Positions 1 to 7,455 of a stretch of 7,830 nucleotides of DNA are shown here, piece by piece. Both the position numbers and the translations under genes were made by a program. The stretch is from Bordetella parapertussis. GTDB taxonomy: Bacteria; Cyanobacteriota; Cyanobacteriia; PCC-6307; Cyanobiaceae. The notes under the pieces were generated by a model. That model saw nothing but the letters and a program-made list of their open reading frames with translations, was not told where the DNA came from and searched no databases. The stretch's first letter is position 1, and each line of letters starts with the position of its first letter. The stretch covers positions 1 to 7,830 of the forward strand of contig CALPMR020000138.1 of assembly GCA_943324725.2 (NCBI GenBank), in the 5' to 3' direction.

Positions 1-228
1 AAGGAGCTGCCACGGCCGTGCGGCGAAGCCTGGCAGCTGGCCGACCAACTGCCGCCGGTGCTGCTCGAATCCTGTGCCCAGCTGGGCCTGTCGATCACGA
101 TCACGAGTTGGGCCGAACTCGACGAACTGCAGCGCTTCGCCCTGGTGAAACTCAGCCACCCCGGGCATGAGCACCGCAACCTGCCGCGGGCCCTGACCGA
201 GTTCGGATTGCTGGAGTCAAGCCCCTGA
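1..228 (+). CDS. narM: NarM-like nitrate reductase-associated protein, C-terminal part (5' end outside window)
   Basis: The frame is open from the first base and ends at TGA 226-228, giving the last 75 residues of a protein. The pattern 'LLESCAQLGLSITITSWAEL', followed by 'LQRFALVKLS', a histidine-rich turn and 'RNLPRALTEFGL', resembles the C-terminal half of the small cyanobacterial nitrate reductase-associated protein. In Synechococcus elongatus, NarM is needed for active nitrate reductase and is not itself a catalytic subunit. The assignment rests on remembered family features and on context: cyanase and molybdopterin guanine dinucleotide synthesis follow directly, as expected in a nitrate assimilation cluster. 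No catalytic motif, membrane segment or signal can be seen in this part. The stop codon directly abuts the stop of cynS on the other strand, leaving no intergenic bases. The N-terminus and start are not visible. Confidence 0.62.
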   Translation, partial: KELPRPCGEAWQLADQLPPVLLESCAQLGLSITITSWAELDELQRFALVKLSHPGHEHRNLPRALTEFGLLESSP

Positions 229-684
229 TCACCACTTGCGATAGGGCAGAAACTTGCCGTTCATCGTCACCACCACCCGATCGCCGCTGGGGTCTTCCTG
301 TTTGTCCACCGTGAGGGTGAAGTCGATGGCCGACATGATGCCGTCGCCGAACTTCTCCTGGATCACATCCTTGAGCGGCAGGCCGTAGACCTGCAGGATC
401 TCGTGGAAGCGATACAGCAACGGATCGGTGGGGATCACCGGATCGAGGGCTCCCTTGACGGGATAGGTGCTGAGCGCCGCGATCAGGGCCGGCCGCTCAG
501 CCTGCGGCAGCTGCAGGGCGTCGAGCAAGGCCTCGGCCTGGTCCGCTGCGGCGGTGGCCTGGCCGTACAGGAGACTCGCCACCCACACCTCGTCCTGGCC
601 CAGGCGTTCACCCAGATCAGCGAAGCTGAGACCGCTGCGGCGCTTGGCCTCCAGCAGGACGGTGCTGTGGGCTGAAAGAGCCAT
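229..684 (-). CDS. cynS: Cyanate hydratase (cyanase)
   Basis: Cyanase converts cyanate and bicarbonate to ammonia and CO2 (through carbamate) in the cytoplasm, and lets cells use cyanate as a nitrogen source. The protein is 151 residues, close to the usual length of about 150-156. The N-terminal helical domain covers roughly residues 1-75 and the catalytic C-terminal domain roughly 80-151. The catalytic triad known from the E. coli enzyme (Arg96, Glu99, Ser122) appears with identical spacing as Arg92, Glu95 and Ser118, in '[11 protein letters not shown]' and '[11 protein letters not shown]'. The C-terminus 'GKFLPYRKW' is typical of the family. The ATG at 684 was chosen because family similarity begins there; the same frame stays open upstream to 1086, but only as antisense of mobA. 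No clear Shine-Dalgarno and no GTA-N8-TAC NtcA box is seen before this start. Its start codon overlaps that of mobA on the opposite strand. Confidence 0.96.
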   Translation of the reverse strand: MALSAHSTVLLEAKRRSGLSFADLGERLGQDEVWVASLLYGQATAAADQAEALLDALQLPQAERPALIAALSTYPVKGALDPVIPTDPLLYRFHEILQVYGLPLKDVIQEKFGDGIMSAIDFTLTVDKQEDPSGDRVVVTMNGKFLPYRKW

Positions 685-1363
685 GGAACGAACGCCAAAC
701 CCCCAGGACCCTACGAATCGGCAGGGCTCAGCCAGCCGGCTGTTGCCGCCCCGGGCCAGTGAGTTGCCGCCCCGGGCCGCTGACCCACGGCCGCTGCGCT
801 GCTGCCTGCTCAGCGGCGGCGCCAGCCGGCGCATGGGCCGCGACAAGGCGCTGCTGCCCCACCCCGAGGGCGGCACCTGGCTGGAGCGCAGCCTCGGACT
901 GCTGGCCCAGCTGGAGCGGCCGATCACCTTGCTCACTCGCCATGCCGCCCACCTGGAGCTGGCCGCGGCCCTGCCCCAGGTCACCCCGATCGCCGAGCCC
1001 GCCCCCTGGGAAGGCCCGCTGCTGGCGTTGCACCGCTTGATGCAGCGCCATCCGGAGCAGCGCCTGCTGCTCTGTCCGGTGGACATGCCGGAGCTCCACC
1101 TGGCGGCGCTGCGTGAACTGCTGGCGGCGGCGGCCCATAAGCCCCAGGGGATCCACCTGGCCCACGACGGCCTGCGCCTGCAGCCGTTGCTGGGGGTCTA
1201 TCCCAGTTCGATCCCCCTGCGCCAGCACCTGGCGGCCAGCATCGACGGCGGCGAGCGGCGCCTGCAGAGCTGGCTGGAGGCCCATCCCTGCACCCCGGTG
1301 CCGCTGGATCCCCGGGCGCTGCGCAACGTCAACCGGCCAGAGCGCGATCAGCCCAGCGCCTGA
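683..1363 (+). CDS. mobA: Molybdenum cofactor guanylyltransferase MobA
   Basis: MobA transfers GMP from GTP to Mo-molybdopterin, giving the guanine dinucleotide cofactor used by nitrate reductase and formate-dehydrogenase-type enzymes. From ATG 683 the product is 226 residues. The nucleotide-binding signature '[17 protein letters not shown]' lies at about 42-58, the metal-binding Asp is in 'CPVDMPEL' (Asp134), and the C-terminal 'RNVNRPERD' matches the family's 'N-x-N-x-P' end. The family is normally about 190-200 residues, so the first 35 or so residues (rich in Pro, Arg and Ala) are extra. They may be untranslated: in-frame TTG codons at 743 and 764 are alternative starts giving about 206 and 199 residues. 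If ATG 683 is used, its start codon overlaps that of divergent cynS within CCATGG. The 3' end overlaps a minus-strand coding-like tail by 16 bp. The function is secure; the start is not. Confidence 0.92.
   Translation: MERTPNPQDPTNRQGSASRLLPPRASELPPRAADPRPLRCCLLSGGASRRMGRDKALLPHPEGGTWLERSLGLLAQLERPITLLTRHAAHLELAAALPQVTPIAEPAPWEGPLLALHRLMQRHPEQRLLLCPVDMPELHLAALRELLAAAAHKPQGIHLAHDGLRLQPLLGVYPSSIPLRQHLAASIDGGERRLQSWLEAHPCTPVPLDPRALRNVNRPERDQPSA
742..778 (+). repeat. 16-bp direct repeat in the 5' leader of mobA
   Basis: The 16-mer GTTGCCGCCCCGGGCC occurs at 742-757 and again, without mismatch, at 763-778 (period 21 bp). In the mobA frame it encodes 'LPPRASE' then 'LPPRAAD', a seven-residue duplication just before the nucleotide-binding domain. 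Each copy contains a TTG in the mobA frame, so both alternative starts lie within the repeat. Confidence 0.85.
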
Positions 1364-1455
1364 ACCGCGGCGTCACAGCGCTGCAGCATCGCCTCGAGTT
1401 CCGCCAGCAGCAGCCCCCGCTCCCCGGGCAACGGGAATGGACCAAGGGCGAAGGA
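1348..1455 (-). pseudogene. Orphan coding-like 3' tail of unknown gene
   Basis: Directly after the stop of the decayed toxin, and in the same frame, the minus strand reads 35 codons to TGA (1350-1348), including 'GERGLLLAELEAMLQRCDAA'. The mix of residues (an amphipathic helix with Leu, Glu and Ala) looks like the C-terminus of a real protein rather than antisense noise. No start codon or upstream body exists: the toxin stop codon at 1458-1456 precedes it. It may be what remains of a minus-strand gene that once ran towards mobA and lost its 5' part when the toxin-antitoxin region was inserted or deleted. I do not recognise the family. It overlaps the last 16 bp of mobA on the other strand. 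It could also be chance open sequence in high-GC DNA. Confidence 0.3.
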
Positions 1456-1673
1456 TCAGGGGCGGTAGACGGTGTCGTGGGAACCGATATCGACACCGAG
1501 TGCAAACCACTCAGCTTGCCCCTGAGGGCATGGAGTCGCAACGACGGATGGCGAGGATCGGCCTCAAGCAGCAGCAGGGTTTTGCGATAGGGCTCCCGCA
1601 GCTCGGAATGACGATGCAGGAAACGGGCCGCCCGACGGTTGTACCGCTCGGTGAACACCAGGGTCCAGCTCAA
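1456..1673 (-). pseudogene. RelE/ParE-superfamily toxin, internally deleted and frameshifted
   Basis: The first 50 or so residues from TTG 1673 ('SWTLVFTERYNRRAARFL', then a helical stretch and 'LRLHALRGKLSGLHSVSI') match the N-terminal two thirds of RelE/ParE-type ribosome-dependent mRNA interferase toxins. The expected central strands with the 'YRI' motif are absent. Instead, another frame (+2 shift at about 1494-1490) gives 'VDIGSHDTVYRP' and a stop at 1458-1456, which is the normal C-terminus of such toxins. About 15-20 residues appear lost between the two parts. Reading on in the original frame gives low-complexity sequence to 1329 that does not resemble the family. The TTG start overlaps the antitoxin stop (TTGA), the usual coupled antitoxin-toxin arrangement. 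The product is most likely inactive. The exact size of the deletion can only be judged against an intact homologue. Confidence 0.72.
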
Positions 1674-1939
1674 ATCTGCTCGGGCGTCAGGGTGTCAAGG
1701 CGGGTCAGATGGGCCTCCACCGACTCCTCGCGAAACCGCCCTGCCGCAAGGTCAGCGCGGGTTTCCAGCAGAGCGACCTCCAGCTCGCAGTCTCGCAGCC
1801 GCTGGTATTCCGCCGCCTCCAGCACCACGTAGCGCAAGTGGCCACGCACGGAAACACCCACTTCCCGGTCCTGCTCCAGGGCCCTGGCAATCGCACCGAT
1901 GCCACCGTTCTTGAGCTCGTTGGAGGTGATCGCCTGCAT
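1670..1939 (-). CDS. Phd/YefM-type antitoxin of a type II toxin-antitoxin pair
   Basis: An 89-residue protein beginning 'MQAITSNELKNGGIGAI', with the central 'EVGVSVRGHLRYVVLEAAEY' that marks Phd/YefM (prevent-host-death) antitoxins: an N-terminal DNA-binding and dimer fold, then a charged helical C-terminal part (about 45-85) that would wrap the toxin. Members of this family neutralise a RelE- or Doc-like toxin and repress their own operon. The reading frame is intact although the partner toxin immediately downstream is broken, so this is now probably an orphan. ATG 1939 was chosen because family similarity starts there; an in-frame GTG at 1981 would add 14 residues running through the inverted repeat at 1956-1991. 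No obvious Shine-Dalgarno is visible. It is divergent from moaA. Confidence 0.8.
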   Translation of the reverse strand: MQAITSNELKNGGIGAIARALEQDREVGVSVRGHLRYVVLEAAEYQRLRDCELEVALLETRADLAAGRFREESVEAHLTRLDTLTPEQI

Positions 1940-1955
1940 AGGACAGCAGAGTGGC

Positions 1956-1991
1956 CCCCTGAAGCGTACGTTGGATCGCACGCTTCAGGGG
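1956..1991. repeat. Perfect 12-bp inverted repeat between antitoxin and moaA
   Basis: Left arm CCCCTGAAGCGT (1956-1967) and right arm ACGCTTCAGGGG (1980-1991) are exact reverse complements separated by 12 bases. The element lies in the 80-bp divergent gap, 16 bp upstream of the antitoxin ATG and 28 bp upstream of the moaA ATG. Possible roles: an operator for the antitoxin (Phd-type repressors bind palindromes near their own promoter), a hairpin in the moaA leader RNA, or the remnant of a small mobile palindromic element. A terminator is less likely because the site sits between divergent starts and has no T-run. Confidence 0.75.
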
Positions 1992-2019
1992 CTGCCAGCG
2001 AATTCCTAGCTTGCGCCCC

Positions 2020-3209
<1,190 letters not shown>

Positions 3210-3225
<16 letters not shown>

Positions 3226-5618
3226 GGTCGGACCAGCACCGGCACCCGCTTGAAGGCGGGCGTGCCGCAGCGCGGATCGCGATCACCCTTCATCAGCACA
3301 TTGGCCTCGGGGAAAAACATCAGGGCGGCGCCGGCGCAGATCTCGCCGGGGATGATCTCGATGTCATCGAGGCGGCCCGCCTCCCCCTGCACCCGCACCC
3401 GCTGGTGGGCCCGCAAGCCGCTGCGCTGCAGGTCGTCGCGGTTCATCAGGATCGTCTGGCGATGGGGCATGCCCCGGTAGCTGTCGGCCTGCTTGTAGAC
3501 GACGGTGTTGTGCTGGCCGTAGCTGCGGGCGGTGATCAGGCTCAGCACCAGGCCCGGCGGCCCCTGGTCGGCCTCAGCTCCGGCCGCGGCGGCGTCGACC
3601 TCAGGATCGCCGTTGGAATACCGGGCGGAATCCGAGTCGAACCCAGGGCCGCGATCTGGCTCGAAATGGCTCCGGTCCGGCAGGCTGAGCTGCGGCAGGG
3701 GTGTGATCGCCAGTTGCGCCCGGCCGCTGGGGGTGCGGAAACAGGGCTCATCGAAGAGTCGGCCCAGCACGCTGAACTCCTCGCCGCTGGCATCGATCTG
3801 GGCCAAGGGGCCATAGCCCGGCACGGTGCGGGCAATCAGCTGGCGCACGTAGGCCGCATCCTGCAGCCGGCGCCAGTCGATCGGCGCCTCGCCATGCACC
3901 CGGTGGGCCAGTTCGCCCAGGAACACCACCTCGCTGATCAGATCGGCATCACGCAGATGGCTGCTGCCGGGTTCGTTGAGGCGCACCCAGTTGTTGCCCG
4001 ATTCCACCGTGGTGCGATGGGGCGTCTCGAAGCGGTTGAACACCGGCAGCAGCAGGGTCTGCCGGGCCCCCAGTCCATGGAAATGGCCGGTGTTGGGCTT
4101 GGTGGCCAGGTAGACGATCGTGTCGATGCGGCCCAGGGCCCGGCCCGCCTGGGTGGCATCGGGATTGGCGCCGTAGAGATTGCCGCCCAGACACAGCAAG
4201 CTGTCCACCACTCCGGCCTCGGCCGCCTCGATCAGGTTGCGGGTGTCGTAGCCGGGCACCGGGCTGAGCGGCCGGCCCAGCAGCTCTTCGAGCGCCCGTT
4301 GCATCGGTTCGCGCAGGCTGGTGCTGACGCCCATCGAGCCGAAGCCCTGCACATTGGAGTGGCCGCGGATCGGCATCGTGCCGGCACCGGGACGGCCGAC
4401 ATTGCCGGTGAGCACGGCCGTGTTGGCGATCGCCTGAACGTTGTCGCAGCCATTGACGTGGTGGGTGATGCCCATCGCCCAGGCGAACACCACGGCCGGG
4501 GCGGCGGCGATGCGCTCGGCCGCCAGCTCCAGCTCCTCGCGGCTGAGGCCGCAGCTGCGGCAGATCGCCTCCCAGGAGAGGTCGCGCAATTGCGCGATCA
4601 ACGGCTCCCAGCCCTCGGCATGGGCGCGCACGAAGTCGAGCTGCAGACGATCTGTCTCCAGCAGCGCCTTCTGGATGCCCAGGAAGACGGCGGTGTCACT
4701 GCCGGGCAGGGGCTGCAGAAACACTGAGGCGATCTCCGAACCCCGCAACATCGAGCGGATCGGGAACGCCGGCGAGCCGAAGCGCTGCAGGCCCACCTCC
4801 AGCACCGGATTGATCACGATCACGGTGCCGCCCCGCTGCCGCAGCCGGATCAGCTCATTCATCAACCGCGGATGATTGGCCGGCGCATTCGAGCCCACCA
4901 GCACGACGCAGTCGGCCTGCCGCAGGCTCTCGAGGCTGACATTGGAGGTGCCGGAGCCGAACACCTGGTTGAGCACGACGCTGGAGGCGGCATGACAGAG
5001 ATCGGAGCAGTCGGCGAGGTTGTTGGAGCCCAGGGCCCGCAACAGCAGCTGCAGCAGCCAGGCGGCCTCATTGGAGGAGCGGCCGGAGCTGTAGGAAGCG
5101 AGGCGCTGCGGCGGCACGCGGCAGGCCTGCTCCGTCAGCGCATACACCTCGTCCCAGCCGATCGGCTCGTAGTGCTCGCGCCCCTGCCGCAGGATCAGCG
5201 GCCGCGACAGGCGACCCAGCTGATCGCATTCGGAGGAGCTGAGCCGCTGCAGCTCCGCCAGGCTGCGCGAGGCAAACACCTGCTGCGGCACGGCGGGCTG
5301 CAGTTCGGCCTCCACCGCCTCGACGCTCTTGAGACAGCGCTGCAGCGGTTCACCCAGTTCGTCGCGGAAGCCGCCCTTCTGGCCGCCAGTGCCCCAGGCA
5401 CAGGAGAGACAGGCGCTCTGATGGCTGAGGGTCTGCCAGAGCCTGGGGCCGATGCCGGAGAGGGTGGCCCGCGCCCAGCCATCGATCAGCGGCCAGCCGC
5501 CACCGACCTTCGGTGTCACCCCGGCGCCGGGGCTGGGGATCGGCTCGGCCACTGCCCGGTCGAGAGCCGTCGGGTCGGGAGCAGTCGGCTCAGGAACAGC
5601 GGCGGCGGGATTGGCCAT
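3210..5618 (-). CDS. FdhF/YdeP-family molybdopterin oxidoreductase, formate dehydrogenase-like
   Basis: An 802-residue molybdopterin guanine dinucleotide enzyme of the DMSO reductase superfamily. An N-terminal Pro/Ala-rich stretch (about 1-40) is followed by an iron-sulfur-type motif with only three cysteines (Cys70, Cys73, Cys95; 'CLSCAWG'), as in the YdeP group rather than the four of classical formate dehydrogenases. 'SDLCHAASSV' at 205-214 puts Cys208 at the place of the molybdenum-ligating Cys/Sec of formate dehydrogenases. 'IRGHSNVQGFGSMG' (417-430) is typical of this family, and 'LCLGGNLYGANPD' (475-487) is also familiar. The C-terminal dinucleotide-binding domain (about 685-800) includes 'RDPRCGTPAFKRV'. 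There is no Tat or other signal, so it is likely cytoplasmic. AGGA lies 6 bp before ATG 5618. The substrate is unknown; E. coli YdeP is linked to acid resistance. Formate oxidation is possible but not shown. Glutaredoxin and moaB lie upstream on the same strand. Confidence 0.9.
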
Positions 5619-5667
5619 CGGTGTTCCTGGCAGGGGAGGCTCAGGCTAAGGGGATCAGCTGCTGGCG

Positions 5668-5697
5668 GGCTTGCCGGTGCCTGGCGGCGGGCAAGTC
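5668..5697 (-). other. Short hairpin at the 3' end of the glutaredoxin gene
   Basis: CTTGCC (5670-5675) and GGCAAG (5690-5695) are complementary around a 14-base loop, with one wobble and one further pair extending the stem to 5668 and 5697. It begins in the glutaredoxin stop codon and lies in the 77-bp gap before the FdhF-like gene. It lacks a T-run, so it may only stabilise or process a shared transcript. Confidence 0.3.
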
Positions 5698-5953
5698 AGG
5701 CCAGCAGGGGATCGAGCTGTCCCTGCCGCTCCAGCCGGTGCAGATCGTCACAGCCACCGACGTGCTGGTCATCGATGAAGATCTGGGGCAGGGAGCGGGA
5801 GCCGCCGGTGCCGCGCTGCACCATCGCCTGGCGGGCTCGATCATCGCCGTCGATCGCGTATTCGGTGTATGCGACTCCCTTGCGATCGAGGAGTTGCTTG
5901 GCGCGGATGCAGAAAGGACAGGACGTCCAGACGTAGATCTCGACCTTGGCCAT
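5696..5953 (-). CDS. grxC: Glutaredoxin (Grx3/GrxC type)
   Basis: An 85-residue thioredoxin-fold protein that reduces disulfides and glutathionylated proteins using glutathione. The dithiol active site C-P-F-C is at Cys12-Cys15 ('YVWTSCPFCIRAKQLL'). The cis-proline loop is 'SLPQIFID' (Pro56), and the glutathione-binding 'GGCDDL' is at 66-71. The length matches bacterial glutaredoxin 3. It starts at ATG 5953, just where family similarity begins; no clear ribosome-binding site is seen. It lies 77 bp upstream of the FdhF-like gene and 121 bp downstream of moaB on the same strand, so the three could share a transcript. A functional link to the molybdoenzyme (thiol or iron-sulfur upkeep) is only inference. 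Confidence 0.94.
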   Translation of the reverse strand: MAKVEIYVWTSCPFCIRAKQLLDRKGVAYTEYAIDGDDRARQAMVQRGTGGSRSLPQIFIDDQHVGGCDDLHRLERQGQLDPLLA

Positions 5954-5994
5954 GGCGGACGGATTTGGCGAAAAAGCCAGAAGTGGCCGTCAGT

Positions 5995-6030
5995 ATGGCG
6001 AGCCACAGCCGGATGGCGAGCCACGGCCGG
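5995..6030. repeat. 18-bp tandem duplication between moaB and glutaredoxin
   Basis: ATGGCGAGCCACAGCCGG (5995-6012) is followed directly by ATGGCGAGCCACGGCCGG (6013-6030), differing at one base. It sits in the 121-bp gap upstream of the glutaredoxin start. Nearby GCCGG-AAC-CCGGC (6026-6038) could form a tiny hairpin downstream of moaB. No gene is visible in this gap. Confidence 0.8.
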
Positions 6031-6074
6031 AACCCGGCGCCGCCTCAGCGCCCCGCCTGCTTTGAGGCCGCGGC

Positions 6075-6578
6075 TCAGGGCGCCTCCCGCAGCCGCGGCA
6101 GCAGTTGCACCAGGTTGCAGGGCCGCGTGCTGGCATCGAGCTGGGCGCGGATCAGCCGATCCCAGGCGGTGCAGACGGCATCGAGCGAACCGGGCAGCAC
6201 GAAGATCACCGTGCCGTTGGCGACGCCGGCCAGGCAGCGGCTCTGCAGGCTGCTGGTGCCGATCGTCTCGAACGACAGCACCCGGAACAGCTCGCCGAAA
6301 CCCTCGATTCTCTTGTCCAACAAAGGCGCCACCGCTTCGGGTGTGCCATCGCGGCCCGTCAGGCCGGTGCCACCGGAGCTGATCACCACCTGCACGGCAG
6401 GATCAGCGATCCAGCGGCTCACTTCGGCCCGGATGTGATAGCGGTCATCGGGCAGCAGGCGCCGCTCCACCAGCCGATGGCCGGCGCCTTCCAGGCGCTG
6501 CTGCAAGGCCTCACCCGAGGTGTCCTCAGTCAGGGTGCGCGTGTCCGACACCGTGAGCAGGGCGATGGCGAGGCTCAC
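6075..6578 (-). CDS. moaB: Molybdenum cofactor biosynthesis protein MoaB (MogA/MoaB family)
   Basis: A 167-residue cytoplasmic protein of the MogA/MoaB fold. Family members bind molybdopterin, and MogA-type enzymes adenylylate it so that MoeA can insert molybdate; cyanobacteria usually carry the MoaB-named form. The signature 'ISSGGTGLTGRDGTPEAV' (66-83) is the molybdopterin-binding loop, and 'FVLPGSLDAV' (126-135) matches the conserved 'PGS/PGN' loop near the C-terminus. The N-terminus 'IALLTVSDTRTLTEDTSG' is typical. The start is GTG at 6578, chosen because the family's first strand follows immediately; no strong Shine-Dalgarno is visible. It is divergent from moaD across an 89-bp gap and is followed on its own strand by glutaredoxin and the FdhF-like gene. 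Confidence 0.93.
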   Translation of the reverse strand: MSLAIALLTVSDTRTLTEDTSGEALQQRLEGAGHRLVERRLLPDDRYHIRAEVSRWIADPAVQVVISSGGTGLTGRDGTPEAVAPLLDKRIEGFGELFRVLSFETIGTSSLQSRCLAGVANGTVIFVLPGSLDAVCTAWDRLIRAQLDASTRPCNLVQLLPRLREAP

Positions 6579-6667
6579 AGGCAGGGCTCAGGCGTTTGGG
6601 GCATTCTGAGTGGCGGAGCCTGCCGCTCCATAGCGATCACTCCGCCCGCACCCTGCTGCTGCAACCC
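6579..6667. promoter_or_regulatory. Divergent moaB-moaD intergenic region with inverted repeat
   Basis: This 89-bp gap must hold signals for both moaB (minus) and moaD (plus), unless these lie inside the genes. GGCGGAG (6612-6618) and CTCCGCC (6640-6646) form a 7-bp inverted repeat with a 21-base spacer. No convincing -10/-35 pair or NtcA box (GTA-N8-TAC) is recognisable, so the promoter role is inferred from position only. Confidence 0.4.
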
Positions 6668-6952
6668 ATGGCCGTCTCCGCTGATCCGGCATCACGAGTC
6701 CAGGTGCGCCTTTTCGCCGGCTTGCGTGAAGCGACGGGCTGGAGCGAGCAGCTGGTCGAGCTGGCCGCAACCGCTGGGGGAGCCAACCCTGCTGGCACAA
6801 CACCTGAGCAGCTCTGGCGGCAGCTGGGTCTGCAGCCCGCCACTCCCCCGGCCGGCGTGCGCGTGGCAATCAACCGGCAGTTCGCCACCTGGGACGCCAA
6901 GTTGGTGGCCGGCGATGAGCTGGCCTTCCTGCCGCCGATCAGTGGTGGCTAA
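6668..6952 (+). CDS. moaD: Molybdopterin synthase small subunit MoaD
   Basis: MoaD is the ubiquitin-like sulfur carrier of molybdopterin synthase: its C-terminal glycine is made a thiocarboxylate and donates sulfur to cyclic pyranopterin monophosphate on MoaE. The product is 94 residues (family about 80-95). The first strand and helix, 'VQVRLFAGLREATGW' (11-25), and the ending 'DELAFLPPISGG' with the essential Gly-Gly at 93-94, are characteristic. ATG 6668 was chosen; an in-frame TTG at 6596 would add 24 residues that do not look like the family. The stop is four bases before the moaE ATG, so the two are surely co-transcribed and probably translationally coupled. Confidence 0.95.
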   Translation: MAVSADPASRVQVRLFAGLREATGWSEQLVELAATAGGANPAGTTPEQLWRQLGLQPATPPAGVRVAINRQFATWDAKLVAGDELAFLPPISGG

Positions 6953-6956
6953 CGAC

Positions 6957-7403
6957 ATGTTGGCAATCCAGCTGGAAGCAGAGCCGTTTGAGCCGCTGTC
7001 GGCCCTGGCCGAGTGGCATCACTTCCTGGCTGCAGAGCTGGGATTACTGCCAGCGGCCGAGAGTCATTTCGTGGGCCGGGTGCGCCCCAGCGACGCCCAC
7101 GACGCGCCCCTCACAGCCCTGGAGCTGGAGCACTACCCCGGCATGACCGAGACCTGCATCACCTCCCTGGCGGCCGCCGCCGCGGGCCGGCACGGGGCGA
7201 CTGCAGTGCTGGTGAGACATCGGATCGGTCTGGTGTTGCCGGGAGACGCCATCGTGCTGGTGGCGGTAGCGGCCGATCGCCGCGGCCCAGCCCAGCGCTG
7301 CGGCCAGGAGCTACTGGAGGCCCTCAAGCACGAAGCCCCCTTCTGGAAACGGGAATGGAGCGAGGGGGTGGGCAGATGGATCACGGGCAATACGCCTCTA
7401 TGA
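6957..7403 (+). CDS. moaE: Molybdopterin synthase catalytic subunit MoaE
   Basis: MoaE binds cyclic pyranopterin monophosphate and, with two MoaD thiocarboxylates, forms the dithiolene of molybdopterin. The product is 148 residues, normal for the family. 'FVGRVRPSD' (38-46) carries the conserved Arg. 'RHRIGLVLPGDAIVLV' (87-102) is the conserved core. 'KHEAPFWKREW' (124-134) holds the two catalytic lysines, Lys124 and Lys131, with the same seven-residue spacing as Lys119 and Lys126 of E. coli MoaE. ATG 6957 was chosen, four bases after the moaD stop; in-frame GTG codons at 6942 and 6945, which lie inside moaD, would lengthen it by four or five residues and overlap moaD. The neighbours moaD and moaE make the complete synthase. 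Confidence 0.96.
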   Translation: MLAIQLEAEPFEPLSALAEWHHFLAAELGLLPAAESHFVGRVRPSDAHDAPLTALELEHYPGMTETCITSLAAAAAGRHGATAVLVRHRIGLVLPGDAIVLVAVAADRRGPAQRCGQELLEALKHEAPFWKREWSEGVGRWITGNTPL

Positions 7404-7455
7404 GGCTCGGGCCCAGGCAGAAGCCTGCGACTCATCAACCCCAACTGCCTGTGCC

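Noticed and set aside
685..760. NtcA-binding site (GTA-N8-TAC) upstream of cynS
   Set aside because: Looked for because nitrogen control is expected; the only GTA near the start (minus strand, around 712) lacks TAC at the right spacing.
685..1086. Extension of the cynS frame upstream to give a 285-residue protein
   Set aside because: Cyanase similarity starts at the ATG at 684 and the length from there is normal; the extra 134 residues are the antisense of mobA.
1329..1455. Continuation of the toxin frame to a 114-residue protein
   Set aside because: After 'GLHSVSI' this frame gives Pro/Ser/Arg/Cys-rich sequence unlike any toxin, while the true C-terminal motif lies in another frame.
1956..1991. 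Reading the inverted repeat as an intrinsic terminator
   Set aside because: It lies between two divergent starts and no T-run follows either arm.
4872..5936. Plus-strand open frame of 354 codons
   Set aside because: It lies opposite the N-terminal half of the FdhF-like gene and glutaredoxin, both well supported; it has no motif of its own.
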